Shown here: piece by piece, positions 44,571 to 52,899 of the stretch
Layout of the letters: the number at the start of each line of letters is the position of its first letter
How positions within the stretch are numbered: the first letter of the stretch is position 1
Assembly (NCBI RefSeq): GCF_022354825.1
Contig: NZ_CP031168.1
Location: 4,775,501 to 4,839,500, forward strand
Length of the DNA stretch: 64,000 nucleotides
Direction of reading: 5' to 3'
Source: Paenibacillus sp. H1-7
GTDB lineage: Bacteria; Bacillota; Bacilli; Paenibacillales; NBRC-103111
Made by a program: the position numbers and the translations under genes
Notes under the pieces: generated by a model
What the model was told of the DNA's origin: nothing
Seen by the model: the letters and a program-made list of their open reading frames with translations, nothing else
Databases searched by the model: none

Positions 44571-44942
44571 TTACACATGAACGAAAATACTTTCCTCGTC
44601 GACGGATACGTTATATTTCTCCACGGTGACGTCATATACTTTGGTCCTCGTCTTGGGTTCCACCATCATCTGACCCGTTTTGATATCGAATTCCCAGAAG
44701 TGCCAAGGACAACGTACTATCTCTCCCTCCCGCTCGAAGCAAAAATCCCCAGGCTGACTCGACGTGATGAATGAAGTGGTAATCCCTGAGCAAAGCGCTG
44801 CACTTTGATGGGGACAAAGGTTCCGGATTGCATAAAACGCTCCGTTAATATTGTACACTCCGATGCTGCGTCCCCCCGCCTCGACGATTTTCTTGGATCC
44901 TGGTGGAATCTCCGTCACCGCACCAACTAAATAGCGACTCAT
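44571..44942 (-). CDS. Rieske [2Fe-2S] ferredoxin-like protein
   Basis: 123 residues. The two cluster-binding boxes are C-P-H-Q-S-A near residue 43 and C-P-W-H-F-W-E-F near residue 80, the standard Cys-x-His and Cys-x2-His ligands. No oxygenase catalytic domain is attached, so it is an electron carrier or a regulatory Rieske subunit. Its start overlaps the amidohydrolase stop by ATGA. It is placed in an ABC-transporter operon, unlike most dioxygenase ferredoxins. The partner oxidoreductase is not obvious in the window unless it is one of the FAD proteins. Confidence 0.9.
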   Translation of the reverse strand: MSRYLVGAVTEIPPGSKKIVEAGGRSIGVYNINGAFYAIRNLCPHQSAALCSGITTSFITSSQPGDFCFEREGEIVRCPWHFWEFDIKTGQMMVEPKTRTKVYDVTVEKYNVSVDEESIFVHV

Positions 44943-46042
44943 GCCAAAGCCTCCTTTTGATCGGATTCCCTTGGCGGTAAATGGTACAGATCAGCCGCAT
45001 TCTGATAAAAGATACGTTCTCTCATCTTTGCAGGCAGTTTTGGAAACGCATGCATTGGGGAATCGAAATCCCAGTGAGGGTAGTCGCTGGCGAACAACAA
45101 ATTCGTCTCCGCCGAAATGGCTTCCATCAACGGATGGAACATTTCCATTTTCTCAGGTAGCTCGATCGGCTGCGAAGTAACACGGAAATGCTTGCGATAA
45201 TATTCACTAGGTGGTGTCTTTACCCAAGGGGTTTGATGGCGAAGCGCCTTCCAATCCTGATCCAGCCTCCAAATTAAGGGAGCAATCCATAGCATCCCGG
45301 CTTCCATCATCACCACCTTTAATGTGGGAAACTTCTCGAACACCCCCTCGAAAATAAAGCTGGCCATGTGAGCCATCATAATCTGAGCCCGTGCGGCTCG
45401 GTATTCGATATAGCTAGTGACATGCCCTGCACCGGTCGGCGGATTGTTAATGCCGATACCCTCCATACTGACATGGATCGTAAATGGCAGGTTATGACGT
45501 ACACACGCCTCATAAATGGGGTGATAGAACTTTTGGCCGTATGGTTTTTGGGCACCGTTCGAGACGATAACCTGAACGATATCGGGATGATCGCCAATTC
45601 GGTCGATTTCCTTTGCCGCAAGGACCGGATCCTGCTTCGGAATCAGAATCGAGCCTTTCAGACGCTTCTCCCGGGATAAGTAGCGCTCGATATAATAGTC
45701 GTTGTGGGCTGAGCATACCGCAGCAGCAAAATCGATATCTGTCGCTGCGTGGACCTCATATCCGCCGCCTGTTAATATCCCGTACTCCAGATTGTAACGG
45801 TCCAAATGATTTGTACGCAGATGATTAAGATAACTGTCCTCCGTTCCGTCATTCACATGCACCTCGTCTTGCATGGAACCATTCGTGCCGCCGTTAAGGA
45901 ACATGCCTCCTTGCGTAGGCAGACGCCAGCCGAATGTGGAAACCTGCTCCCGATAAATTCTCGGCATATAGTCGAGCATCCCGTCTCTCGGGGCGCTTGC
46001 ATGGATATCCGTGTCTATAATGGTTCGTTTCTTCGTGCTCAT
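44939..46042 (-). CDS. amidohydrolase-2 (ACMSD-like) family metal-dependent hydrolase/decarboxylase
   Basis: About 367 residues from the ATG at 46042 with GGGAGCGG; a GTG at 46051 adds three residues. It is a TIM barrel of the amidohydrolase-2 group. IDTDIHASA supplies the N-terminal Asp-x-His-like metal motif, PFTIHVSMEG the second His, MMAHMASFIFEGVFEKFPTLKV the third, and LLFASDYPHWDFDS the C-terminal Asp. Members decarboxylate or hydrolyse aromatic and ring-cleavage acids. It is the first gene of an operon that continues with the Rieske protein and an LplABC importer. Confidence 0.87.
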   Translation of the reverse strand: MSTKKRTIIDTDIHASAPRDGMLDYMPRIYREQVSTFGWRLPTQGGMFLNGGTNGSMQDEVHVNDGTEDSYLNHLRTNHLDRYNLEYGILTGGGYEVHAATDIDFAAAVCSAHNDYYIERYLSREKRLKGSILIPKQDPVLAAKEIDRIGDHPDIVQVIVSNGAQKPYGQKFYHPIYEACVRHNLPFTIHVSMEGIGINNPPTGAGHVTSYIEYRAARAQIMMAHMASFIFEGVFEKFPTLKVVMMEAGMLWIAPLIWRLDQDWKALRHQTPWVKTPPSEYYRKHFRVTSQPIELPEKMEMFHPLMEAISAETNLLFASDYPHWDFDSPMHAFPKLPAKMRERIFYQNAADLYHLPPRESDQKEALA

Positions 46043-46116
46043 AAGGTTCACCGCTCCCTATTGTTTAATCCTACCGGGCCGGATCATGCATGAATCCGTT
46101 TTGCGCGCGCTTAACC

Positions 46117-46132
46117 TGTGATCTTGATCACA
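46117..46132. promoter_or_regulatory. perfect FNR/CRP-type palindrome
   Basis: TGTGATCTTGATCACA is a perfect 16-bp palindrome that fits TGTGA-N6-TCACA, the FNR box of Bacillus subtilis and the CRP site of enterics. It lies in the divergent region between the amidohydrolase operon (75 bases from its start) and the AraC gene (129 bases from its start). Confidence 0.55.
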
Positions 46133-46260
46133 TCTTCATCATACACTCACAAACTTTAAATAGAAATGCACGGATTTTATATATTTTCTGTACTTTTTTT
46201 AAAGTTTTCTATCCAGCTAAGACAATCGCTATGTTAGACTTGAATAAGGAGGTGGAGCCG

Positions 46261-47046
46261 TTGTTTACTCCCGTTTACGAATTAAACCAGTATGTATATG
46301 CCGGTCCCCAGCCGGGGTTTATTAAACCGGAGGAGGTCTACAAGCAGCACGTCATCCTCGGTATGGAAGCCGGCTCCTTTGAGTACGGCGTAGGCAAACA
46401 TTCCGGTAAGGCTTCCTTCGGAGATTTGCTCTTCGTGCCCCCTGGCGTTCTTTTTAAACGAAAATCGTTTGGAGAAATTACGTTTCACCTGCTCACCTTC
46501 AGTCTGATGTTTGAGCCCGATCCTGTCTTCGATTCGCTTCCTGTCGGCAAAGTAACGATCGGCGATGTAAATCGGCTCTCCTCTACTTACTCTTATCTAA
46601 GAAAGACATGGACTGAGCACGGACTTCAATCGAGCACGACTAAGCTTGCCAATCATATGCTGATGGATTTATTGCATTTGGGGGATATGGAGCAGCAATA
46701 TATACGGAAACGTAAAAGAAAAACGGATCCGCAAATGCAGCAGGCTGCGGGGTACATTCACAGAAATTTATTCGATGGCCTGAATTTGCATCATATAGCG
46801 GAAAGGCTTGGAATTCAGCCGTCGGAATTGACCAGACGATTTCGGCTGGAATACGGTACATCACCTATGGATTACGCCACGCATTTAAAGCTGCAAGAGG
46901 TCAAAAAGCTTCTGCTTGAAACGAACTATACCTTAGATGCCATCGCTTCGATGTGCGGTTACGAAAACGGCTCGTACCTTAGCCGAGTCTTTCGATCCAA
47001 AATGGGGATGAACGCATCGGAATTTCGTAAAAACAACCAAATTTAG
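46261..47046 (+). CDS. AraC-family regulator (paralog 1)
   Basis: 261 residues from a TTG at 46261 with a very strong AAGGAGGTG site 7 bases upstream; an open frame back to 46090 is probably not translated. The N-terminal cupin-like sensor has ASFGDLLFVPPGVLFKRKS, and the C-terminal double helix-turn-helix has IAERLGIQPSELTRRFRLEYG and LDAIASMCGYENGSYLSRVFRS. It is closely related to the AraC at 48070 (shared P-G-K-x-x-I-x-D-x-x-R-L-S-S-T). It is divergent from the amidohydrolase operon and is its probable regulator. Confidence 0.87.
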   Translation: MFTPVYELNQYVYAGPQPGFIKPEEVYKQHVILGMEAGSFEYGVGKHSGKASFGDLLFVPPGVLFKRKSFGEITFHLLTFSLMFEPDPVFDSLPVGKVTIGDVNRLSSTYSYLRKTWTEHGLQSSTTKLANHMLMDLLHLGDMEQQYIRKRKRKTDPQMQQAAGYIHRNLFDGLNLHHIAERLGIQPSELTRRFRLEYGTSPMDYATHLKLQEVKKLLLETNYTLDAIASMCGYENGSYLSRVFRSKMGMNASEFRKNNQI

Positions 47047-47141
47047 ACGTCTGTTGAAATAAAAACGTACCCTCAGGTCATTTCGACCCAAGAGTACGCA
47101 TCAATCACTCCCCAGTGACGTAGAGCGGCTCCTTGATAGGT

Positions 47142-47912
47142 TTATAAGAAATAAAACTCTGACTTGTCTTTGCCTCGCAAGTTGTATCTGCGATAATGCT
47201 GATAATGCGCGTTGTAGAGCTGTCCGTTTTTGGATGGCGAATACGTGAGGAACAGCTGTTTACGGCTGTGATCGGACAGGTTCGGGCCAGACTGGTGCGG
47301 TGTGAAGGAGTGGAACAAAATCATGTCTCCCGGATGCGTCACGACGATCTCCCCTTTGGCCGCATCGATCTCGGCGATCTCCTCTGCGTTCATGTTGCGC
47401 AGCTCTCCTGGCGTTGAACGGAGCCGGTCATGATAGCCTGGAAACAATTCCAGACCGCCGTTCTCCGAAGTCGCTCCATCAATGGCAACCATCACGGAGA
47501 TCAACCCTTCGATCGGGAAGCCCTGCCACCAAGCGGCATCTTGATGCATAGTGTAACCGTTTGCACCTGGCAGCTTGAAAATCAGCTTATCCTTAAACAG
47601 CAACGGCTCATCTAAATAAATGTCGCGCAGCGGGGCCAAAATCCGTTCGTCGCGGACCAGGTCTGCGAACACCGGCGAAATGTCGTGTACGGGATCTAGG
47701 CGTTCAATTTTCACTTCGCCATTGGCATACGATTTGTGGCCTGCGCGGATATTGCTTTCCTCCGTATATTGCTCTAATGTCAGCAACCTGTCGCACTCCA
47801 CCTGCAGTACCTTGGCATCCTGCTCGGTCAAAGCTCCCCTGATCACCAGGTATCCTTGCTCGTTGTACGTCTGAATGTCCTCGAAGCTCAAAATATTTAG
47901 AGATTGTTTCAT
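47142..47912 (-). CDS. phytanoyl-CoA dioxygenase (PhyH) family protein
   Basis: 256 residues, Fe(II)/2-oxoglutarate-dependent oxygenase fold. It has the metal motif MHQDAAWW (His-x-Asp) near residue 127, the distal His in PGDMILFHSFTPHQSGPNLSDHS, and a following Arg-type 2-oxoglutarate contact region. Such enzymes hydroxylate or demethylate diverse small molecules. It is convergent with one AraC gene and divergent from its paralog. The RBS is GAGGGG. Confidence 0.88.
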   Translation of the reverse strand: MKQSLNILSFEDIQTYNEQGYLVIRGALTEQDAKVLQVECDRLLTLEQYTEESNIRAGHKSYANGEVKIERLDPVHDISPVFADLVRDERILAPLRDIYLDEPLLFKDKLIFKLPGANGYTMHQDAAWWQGFPIEGLISVMVAIDGATSENGGLELFPGYHDRLRSTPGELRNMNAEEIAEIDAAKGEIVVTHPGDMILFHSFTPHQSGPNLSDHSRKQLFLTYSPSKNGQLYNAHYQHYRRYNLRGKDKSEFYFL

Positions 47913-48069
47913 GGAATTCCCCTCTCATTCACTTTTTTGCCATTCTTCTGGAGTGATCACTTCCTTAGAATCAATATTACAAAAGAAGTTGCATCGGTTC
48001 CATGCATTGGATTATTATTTTATATATACTTTTTTTCGCATAAAGGTCTTTGTAATGGAGGGGTTCCTA

Positions 48070-48846
48070 ATGTCCATCTCATTAGAGCTCATGAGGTATT
48101 ATTTCAGTCTGGAGAGAGACCAGTTTACGCTCGACGAGGATTGCTATGAAGGGTGGGTATTGCTTGCCGTACAACAGGGAACCTTTGAATTTCATGTGGA
48201 GGATGTGTCGGGAGATTGGGAAACTGCAGGCTTTGGTGACGTAATCTTGTGTCCTCCCGGAAAAAGACTGCGGCGGAAAGCGCTCGAACGTATTACGTTT
48301 CACTTCGCAGAATGGCGTTTGCCAGAGGGCAGCACACTTCCTACCGGTAAGCTGCACATCCACGATCTGGCCCGCCTGAGCTCCACCTTCGCATATTTAC
48401 GCGAATGGCATGAGCAGCGTACCGACAAAGACGTTGCTGATGCACAGCATCTTGTAAGCGATCTCGTCTACATTGCTCGCCGCGAGCGTCTAAACTCAGA
48501 GCATCGCGTTGCTTCCAAATCCGATCTGCTCATGAGGGAGGCGGCTACCCACATCGAACGGCACGCCGGGCTTGGTGAGATATCACTACAAATACTGGCG
48601 GAGCAGCTTGGCTTGAGCGGGCCGCAGCTGACGAGACGCTTTCAAGCCGCCTACGGAATTTCACCCGTGCGGTATGCTACCGCCTTGCGCTTAACGAAGG
48701 CACGCCGACTGCTTGTGGAAACGGAGGATACGCTCGAGGCCGTTGCCGAGCTATGCGGCTACCAGAATGCGTTTTATTTTAGCCGTGTATTTACTCAGCA
48801 CATGAAGATGAGCCCTTCTGTATATCGTAAGAAGTACCAGATATGA
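48070..48846 (+). CDS. AraC-family regulator (paralog 2)
   Basis: 258 residues from an ATG at 48070 with TGGAGGGG; the frame is open upstream to 47875, inside the PhyH gene. Cupin-like N-terminus (FGDVILCPPGKRLRRK), then double helix-turn-helix (LAEQLGLSGPQLTRRFQAAYG, LEAVAELCGYQNAFYFSRVFTQ). It shares the P-T-G-K-L-H-I-H-D-L-A-R-L-S-S-T block with paralog 1. It is divergent from the PhyH gene and is its probable regulator. Confidence 0.88.
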   Translation: MSISLELMRYYFSLERDQFTLDEDCYEGWVLLAVQQGTFEFHVEDVSGDWETAGFGDVILCPPGKRLRRKALERITFHFAEWRLPEGSTLPTGKLHIHDLARLSSTFAYLREWHEQRTDKDVADAQHLVSDLVYIARRERLNSEHRVASKSDLLMREAATHIERHAGLGEISLQILAEQLGLSGPQLTRRFQAAYGISPVRYATALRLTKARRLLVETEDTLEAVAELCGYQNAFYFSRVFTQHMKMSPSVYRKKYQI

Positions 48847-48902
48847 TGAGGACTGCTGGAGCTAGGCAAATAGTTTACGGTTTAATTCGGCGGCTATACG
48901 GC

Positions 48903-48943
48903 AAAAAAGGACTGTAGAGGGCAGTTACACCTTCAATCAGTCC
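48903..48943 (-). terminator. terminator of the 112-residue protein gene
   Basis: GGACTG and CAGTCC arms with a 23-base loop, followed on the minus strand by six T. It is 25 bases after the stop codon at 48968. Confidence 0.55.
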
Positions 48944-48967
48944 CCTAGCTATCTTTATTGATGCTGC

Positions 48968-49306
48968 CTAACGATTCTCGTCTTTGATATAGATATCACC
49001 ATCTTTAAGGAGCATCTTTGTTTTTGCATTAGTTTTATATATGTCGTAAGCTATTTCATCCGAACTGAAATTGTAGTCCGGTAGTTCTTTCTTCAAAGCA
49101 TATGAACCGTCTTTCGTAATTATCTTATCAGGGTGCTTAGAGTCCTCTAACAAAACATCAGGCAGCCTCTCGGAAGAGTCCCCTAAAGTTTGACTCTTAG
49201 TTGTAGTAGTACCAACTTGAACGTTAGTTGTAATAGCTTCAGTAAGAACAGCAGCACCGATTGCTAAAACAGCTGCCCCCCAAATAATTGTTTTATTAGC
49301 TACCAA
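48968..49306 (-). CDS. hypothetical membrane-anchored or secreted protein
   Basis: 112 residues from a TTG with AAGGAGG at a spacing of 7. The N-terminal hydrophobic segment (TIIWGAAVLAIGAAVLTEAI) is a signal or anchor, followed by a Thr/Ser-rich linker and a polar region with GSYALKKELPDY and LLKDGDIYIKDENR. No family was recognised. Confidence 0.6.
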   Translation of the reverse strand: MVANKTIIWGAAVLAIGAAVLTEAITTNVQVGTTTTKSQTLGDSSERLPDVLLEDSKHPDKIITKDGSYALKKELPDYNFSSDEIAYDIYKTNAKTKMLLKDGDIYIKDENR

Positions 49307-49408
49307 TTAAAATCCTCCTTTCTTTTAGTTATAATTTCTTTGTGAGTTTGGATGAAGTAAACGAATCACCAGACAAGTAATAGATGCAGACTATGGAATA
49401 GGTTAACC

Positions 49409-49579
49409 AGTGAGTTAGCCAATTACATTAAAGATGCCTTCCGATATGTCCATATCTTGTCCGCCTTATTTGTCGCCGTGACCAAAGTTTTACTCTCGAA
49501 CCATTACAGCGTAGAACTAATCGGTCTGCACGCGGAAAACTTACGACCCCTCGTGGCCGACTATCAGCATTGCTCATGA
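49409..49579 (+). pseudogene. remnant of an unidentified coding region
   Basis: An open plus-strand frame ending in TGA at 49577-49579 reads like protein (ELANYIKDAFRYVHILSALF, then VAVTKVLLSNHYSVELIGLH and RPLVADYQ), with normal codon usage. No start, RBS or family was recognised. It is probably the fossil end of a gene such as a transposase; identity not assigned. Confidence 0.3.
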
Positions 49580-49598
49580 CCATGGCCTCAAGCCGCCA

Positions 49599-50021
49599 CT
49601 ACAATTGCTTCGACAAAATATGAACTACGTTTTCCAGATGTTTAATCCAGTCCGCGTCCCCATCCCACAACTCATAAAGCTCCCGTTCTCCACCTTTGTT
49701 TTCCAGCACCTGCTGAACCAACTGCTTCAACTCAAGCAGATCCTCTGTTTCCCAAGCAATCTCCATCAAACCGCTTAATTTTTCGTATTTCGTCTTGCCG
49801 TTTTCGATATAGTCGCATACGATTTCTGCCAGAGCAATGGCCGTATTATCGTACAGGAAATCCTCTTCATCCGGATCCTCCGAGAGAAACCCCAACTCTC
49901 TGTAATGTGACAGCAGGTCCTTCAACTTAATAGATTTGGAGTCTGCCGCATATTTTATTAGCGCGTCAAGCACATCCAACCCTTCGTCGCTTTCCAGCGC
50001 CATTTTCCCCCAAGCTCCCAT
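49599..50021 (-). CDS. DUF4259-family protein
   Basis: 140 residues, all-helical acidic protein. The start MGAWGKMALESDEGLDVLDA is the DUF4259 signature, where a Gly-Ala-Trp-Gly start is followed by a helical repeat region. The role is unknown; relatives appear near immunity-type proteins in Bacillales. No partner gene is next to it. Confidence 0.75.
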   Translation of the reverse strand: MGAWGKMALESDEGLDVLDALIKYAADSKSIKLKDLLSHYRELGFLSEDPDEEDFLYDNTAIALAEIVCDYIENGKTKYEKLSGLMEIAWETEDLLELKQLVQQVLENKGGERELYELWDGDADWIKHLENVVHILSKQL

Positions 50022-50142
50022 TGCTTTCCACGTCCTTCTCTTATTGTTAATCCCTACATCTTACCACATCTTGGGAAATATATGTAATTGATGATTTCCT
50101 CCGGATGCCGCTTCAGGTCAAGTATTGGAAACATCAAAAAAG

Positions 50143-50171
50143 AAAAAGCCCATGATATCATGGACTTTTTT
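50143..50171 (-). terminator. terminator of the orphan binding-protein gene
   Basis: CCATGATATCATGG palindrome within AAAAAG and CTTTTTT arms, followed on the minus strand by CTTTTTCTTTTTTG. It is 15 bases after the stop codon. Confidence 0.6.
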
Positions 50172-50186
50172 CGTTAAGCGAATGAT

Positions 50187-51497
50187 TTATTTTTTTAATT
50201 TTTCATCAATCGCTTTGTTCGCCTTTTCTTCCGTTTCCCGTAAGACTGTATTAACATCTTTCCCGGCTGCCAATTCTTTGGACGCAGCATCGAGCGCCGA
50301 ACGAACTAAAGCGTCATATTCAGTAAGGGGGTCGTTTATTTTGCGTGTTTTTGACTTAAATATGCCGCTGATGTTTTTTCCTTGGATAAAAGGTACATTT
50401 GCGCCATACTGCGTTTGAAAATCTGCTTTGGCTAAAGCGGAAATTTTTCCACTTTTGCTCATTTCTGCTTGCACCTCATCGGAGGTAAAGATAGACATCA
50501 CTTGAAAAGCCTCATTCTTATATTTGCTTTGCTTATTCAGCATGATCGTATGTGGGGTGATGATGCGGCCAGTACCTATGGCTTCAGAGTAGTTGGGAAG
50601 CGAGACGAAATCCCATTGAAATTTATCCGTGATACTTGGATCAACGCTTGCTATCATATCGGGAACCCAGGCGGTCAGCATGGCTATATTCCCGTTCTTA
50701 AAGAAATCATTGGTACCATAAGTGAGTTTCTTATCCTCTCCAAGAAATCCTGGAATATCGATCATTTCTTTCATTGTGGTAAGAACTTTTTTCCAATTAT
50801 CGTTATTAATTGTCGTTTTGTTCGTTGCCGGATTAACGTAAGGTAAAGAAAGTCCATACCCTAAACGGGAAACCGTATCGGGACTGAGTCCAATGTATCT
50901 GACCCCGTTTTCTGTTTTGGTTAATTTACGGGCTAACTGGATGATCTCATCCCAGTTCATCCCGTCTTTCGGATACGGGACGGCGAATTTATCAAAGATA
51001 TCTTTATTATACAGAAGCCCTGCGATGTTTTGCGCGACAGGTAAAGCGTACATGGCACCATTTCCACCACTGTAAACTTTAACTGCGTCTATGGCATTAG
51101 AATCGAAACGGTTCAAATCTAAGTTGTTGCTCTTAATCAGAGTGCTCAGGTCTTCAGGCACATCAAGTTCTCGCCAAAGAGGAGTATTCGCATCTGTCGT
51201 ATAGATCAGATCCGGAACGATGCCCGCGGCCACTAGTTCCTCCGGATTGGTGCCTGTCCCTTTACGTACAATATTAAACGAAATGTTAGGATATTTTTTT
51301 TGTACAGGCTGAACTATAAATTTGTCGATTTCCTCGTTGCTAATCGCCGCGTGCTGGTAGAGAGTAAGAGTTATCGGTTCGTTTGTAACTTTTGGTTGAA
51401 CACTCACTACTTTGTCATCCTTTGCACCTGTTCCTTGGCTGCAACCCGCAAGTGCTGTGATCAATACAATGGAAGAAGCAAATCTAATTAAATTCAT
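50187..51497 (-). CDS. extracellular sugar-binding lipoprotein (orphan)
   Basis: 436 residues, lipobox ALAGC with Cys19, and the segment YNKDIFDKFAVPYPKDGMNW shared with the other orphan binding proteins here. C-terminal LRETEEKANKAI fits the same subfamily. No permease is near. A cre-like site lies 43 bases upstream of the start. It is downstream of an AraC gene (51855-52718) on the same strand. Confidence 0.9.
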   Translation of the reverse strand: MNLIRFASSIVLITALAGCSQGTGAKDDKVVSVQPKVTNEPITLTLYQHAAISNEEIDKFIVQPVQKKYPNISFNIVRKGTGTNPEELVAAGIVPDLIYTTDANTPLWRELDVPEDLSTLIKSNNLDLNRFDSNAIDAVKVYSGGNGAMYALPVAQNIAGLLYNKDIFDKFAVPYPKDGMNWDEIIQLARKLTKTENGVRYIGLSPDTVSRLGYGLSLPYVNPATNKTTINNDNWKKVLTTMKEMIDIPGFLGEDKKLTYGTNDFFKNGNIAMLTAWVPDMIASVDPSITDKFQWDFVSLPNYSEAIGTGRIITPHTIMLNKQSKYKNEAFQVMSIFTSDEVQAEMSKSGKISALAKADFQTQYGANVPFIQGKNISGIFKSKTRKINDPLTEYDALVRSALDAASKELAAGKDVNTVLRETEEKANKAIDEKLKK

Positions 51498-51540
51498 CTT
51501 TTTCCCCTCCTAATTGTGTCACTGACTAAACGAAAACTTA

Positions 51541-51554
51541 AGTAAGCGGTTACA
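51541..51554 (-). promoter_or_regulatory. candidate CcpA-binding cre site
   Basis: On the minus strand TGTAACCGCTTACT matches the cre consensus TGWAANCGNTNWCA at 13 of 14 positions, 43 bases before the binding-protein start. A second, weaker GGAAAGCGCTTACC lies at 51660-51673. Confidence 0.5.
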
Positions 51555-51572
51555 AAAATCGTGATAATTATA

Positions 51573-51596
51573 GGCTTGTATGTTAGAGTACAAGCC
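51573..51596. promoter_or_regulatory. 8-bp inverted repeat, candidate operator
   Basis: GGCTTGTA and TACAAGCC are exact complements around an 8-base centre, between the cre site and the upstream AraC gene. It is a possible AraC-family target for the orphan binding-protein promoter, or a simple hairpin. Confidence 0.35.
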
Positions 51597-51854
51597 ATAC
51601 TCACTCCCTAATCGATTGCTATCTTTCATATTACTAGCAGGAAATGTGTTTGTCTTTGTGGAAAGCGCTTACCATTTGTCATTTTTTCCAGCAATATTCT
51701 GCCCTTCCCTTTAATGATTGTAGGTAAGCGTAACTGTCTCCCTTAGAATCAGAAAAATTATTATCAGCACTGAGCAGACAACCCGTTATACCTAAAAATG
51801 CTTTTCGGCTGTATGAATTGCCTAATATTCACAGCATATGCAAAATGCTGCTCT

Positions 51855-52718
51855 TTAATTGAACGAAATATGATCGACACGTATCGTCTGTTTGCTTGAG
51901 CGAAATTTGCCTGGGGATATACCTGTCGACTTGCGGAACACTTTATTAAAGTAATTCTCGTCCGAATACCCGGTACGCCGTGCAATTTCACCCAAATTGA
52001 GTTTGGTTTGGCGAAGCAGCTCCATCGCTTTTTCTATGCGGATTTTTGTTAAATACTGCATAGCGGTCATACCGCATGTTGCGTGAAACAATCTCGAGAA
52101 TTTGTACTTCGAGATACCAAGCGACAAGCTTAGTTCCTCAATGCTGTTGATGACAGCGTAATTCTCATGAATCAGCTTTAGCGCTTTTATAACAGCTTCG
52201 GGCCAAGTATCCGGCGAAGCCTGATTATACTTAATGGACTGGTAAACCTCCATTACAAACTGGGCTGCTAATCCCGATGCTTTGTAGCCATTGGTGATGT
52301 GCTTTTTGCTCGCTTCTAGGTAAACGTGTTCCAGTGTGCGAATCACCGGCGAATCGGGTGAAAAACGAACCACGGGGCCAGAATGATTTTGAACAGTGGA
52401 CCAGCATTCCAAGGATTCCGGCCCAATTAAGGTAATAAAGATAAATTCCCAAAATTCGCTGTCTTTAGGAAGGTAATATCGGTGGTCGGTTCCAGTTACG
52501 ACTAGAAAGGCAGAATGTTGTTCGAGCGGGTATGTTTGGGTCCCGATGCGAATTTCCCCCCTTCCGGCAAGCGTATATTGGAAAATGCATTGATTGTTGG
52601 TAGCCCTCTGTAGCCCATCCCAATCGTAGATCCTATTCCGCTTTTCCCAGCCTACATAAACGATTTCAGAAAATGCAGTAGACGGACCGTCTTTGAATTG
52701 AAAACCGTAAACGCTCAT
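51855..52718 (-). CDS. AraC-family transcriptional regulator
   Basis: 287 residues. The N-terminal AraC-binding domain has FQYTLAGRGEIRIGTQTYPL and a YYLPKDSEFWEFIFI strand; the C-terminal double helix-turn-helix has LSLSLGISKYKFSRLFHATCG and LGEIARRTGYSDENYFNKVFRK. The start has AAGGGG. Flanked by two orphan binding-protein genes, one co-oriented downstream and one divergent upstream, it probably regulates one or both. Confidence 0.9.
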   Translation of the reverse strand: MSVYGFQFKDGPSTAFSEIVYVGWEKRNRIYDWDGLQRATNNQCIFQYTLAGRGEIRIGTQTYPLEQHSAFLVVTGTDHRYYLPKDSEFWEFIFITLIGPESLECWSTVQNHSGPVVRFSPDSPVIRTLEHVYLEASKKHITNGYKASGLAAQFVMEVYQSIKYNQASPDTWPEAVIKALKLIHENYAVINSIEELSLSLGISKYKFSRLFHATCGMTAMQYLTKIRIEKAMELLRQTKLNLGEIARRTGYSDENYFNKVFRKSTGISPGKFRSSKQTIRVDHISFN

Positions 52719-52899
52719 ATCGCATCCCCTTGCAATTTTTTACCTATTCATGATAATTCATTACCATTGAGGTCCATATGAATCTATTATAATATTCAAT
52801 TTGTACAACACAATACATAATGGAAATCTTTAAACTTCACTGCAATTTTCTCCACTTTATTAAAGTTTTGTAAAACTTGATTGAAGGGATTTGAAGCGA

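Larger units (their letters stand above)
51498..51854. other. regulatory region upstream of an orphan binding-protein gene
   Basis: About 357 bases with no gene. It contains the cre sites, the 8-bp inverted repeat and AT-rich tracts. Confidence 0.45.
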
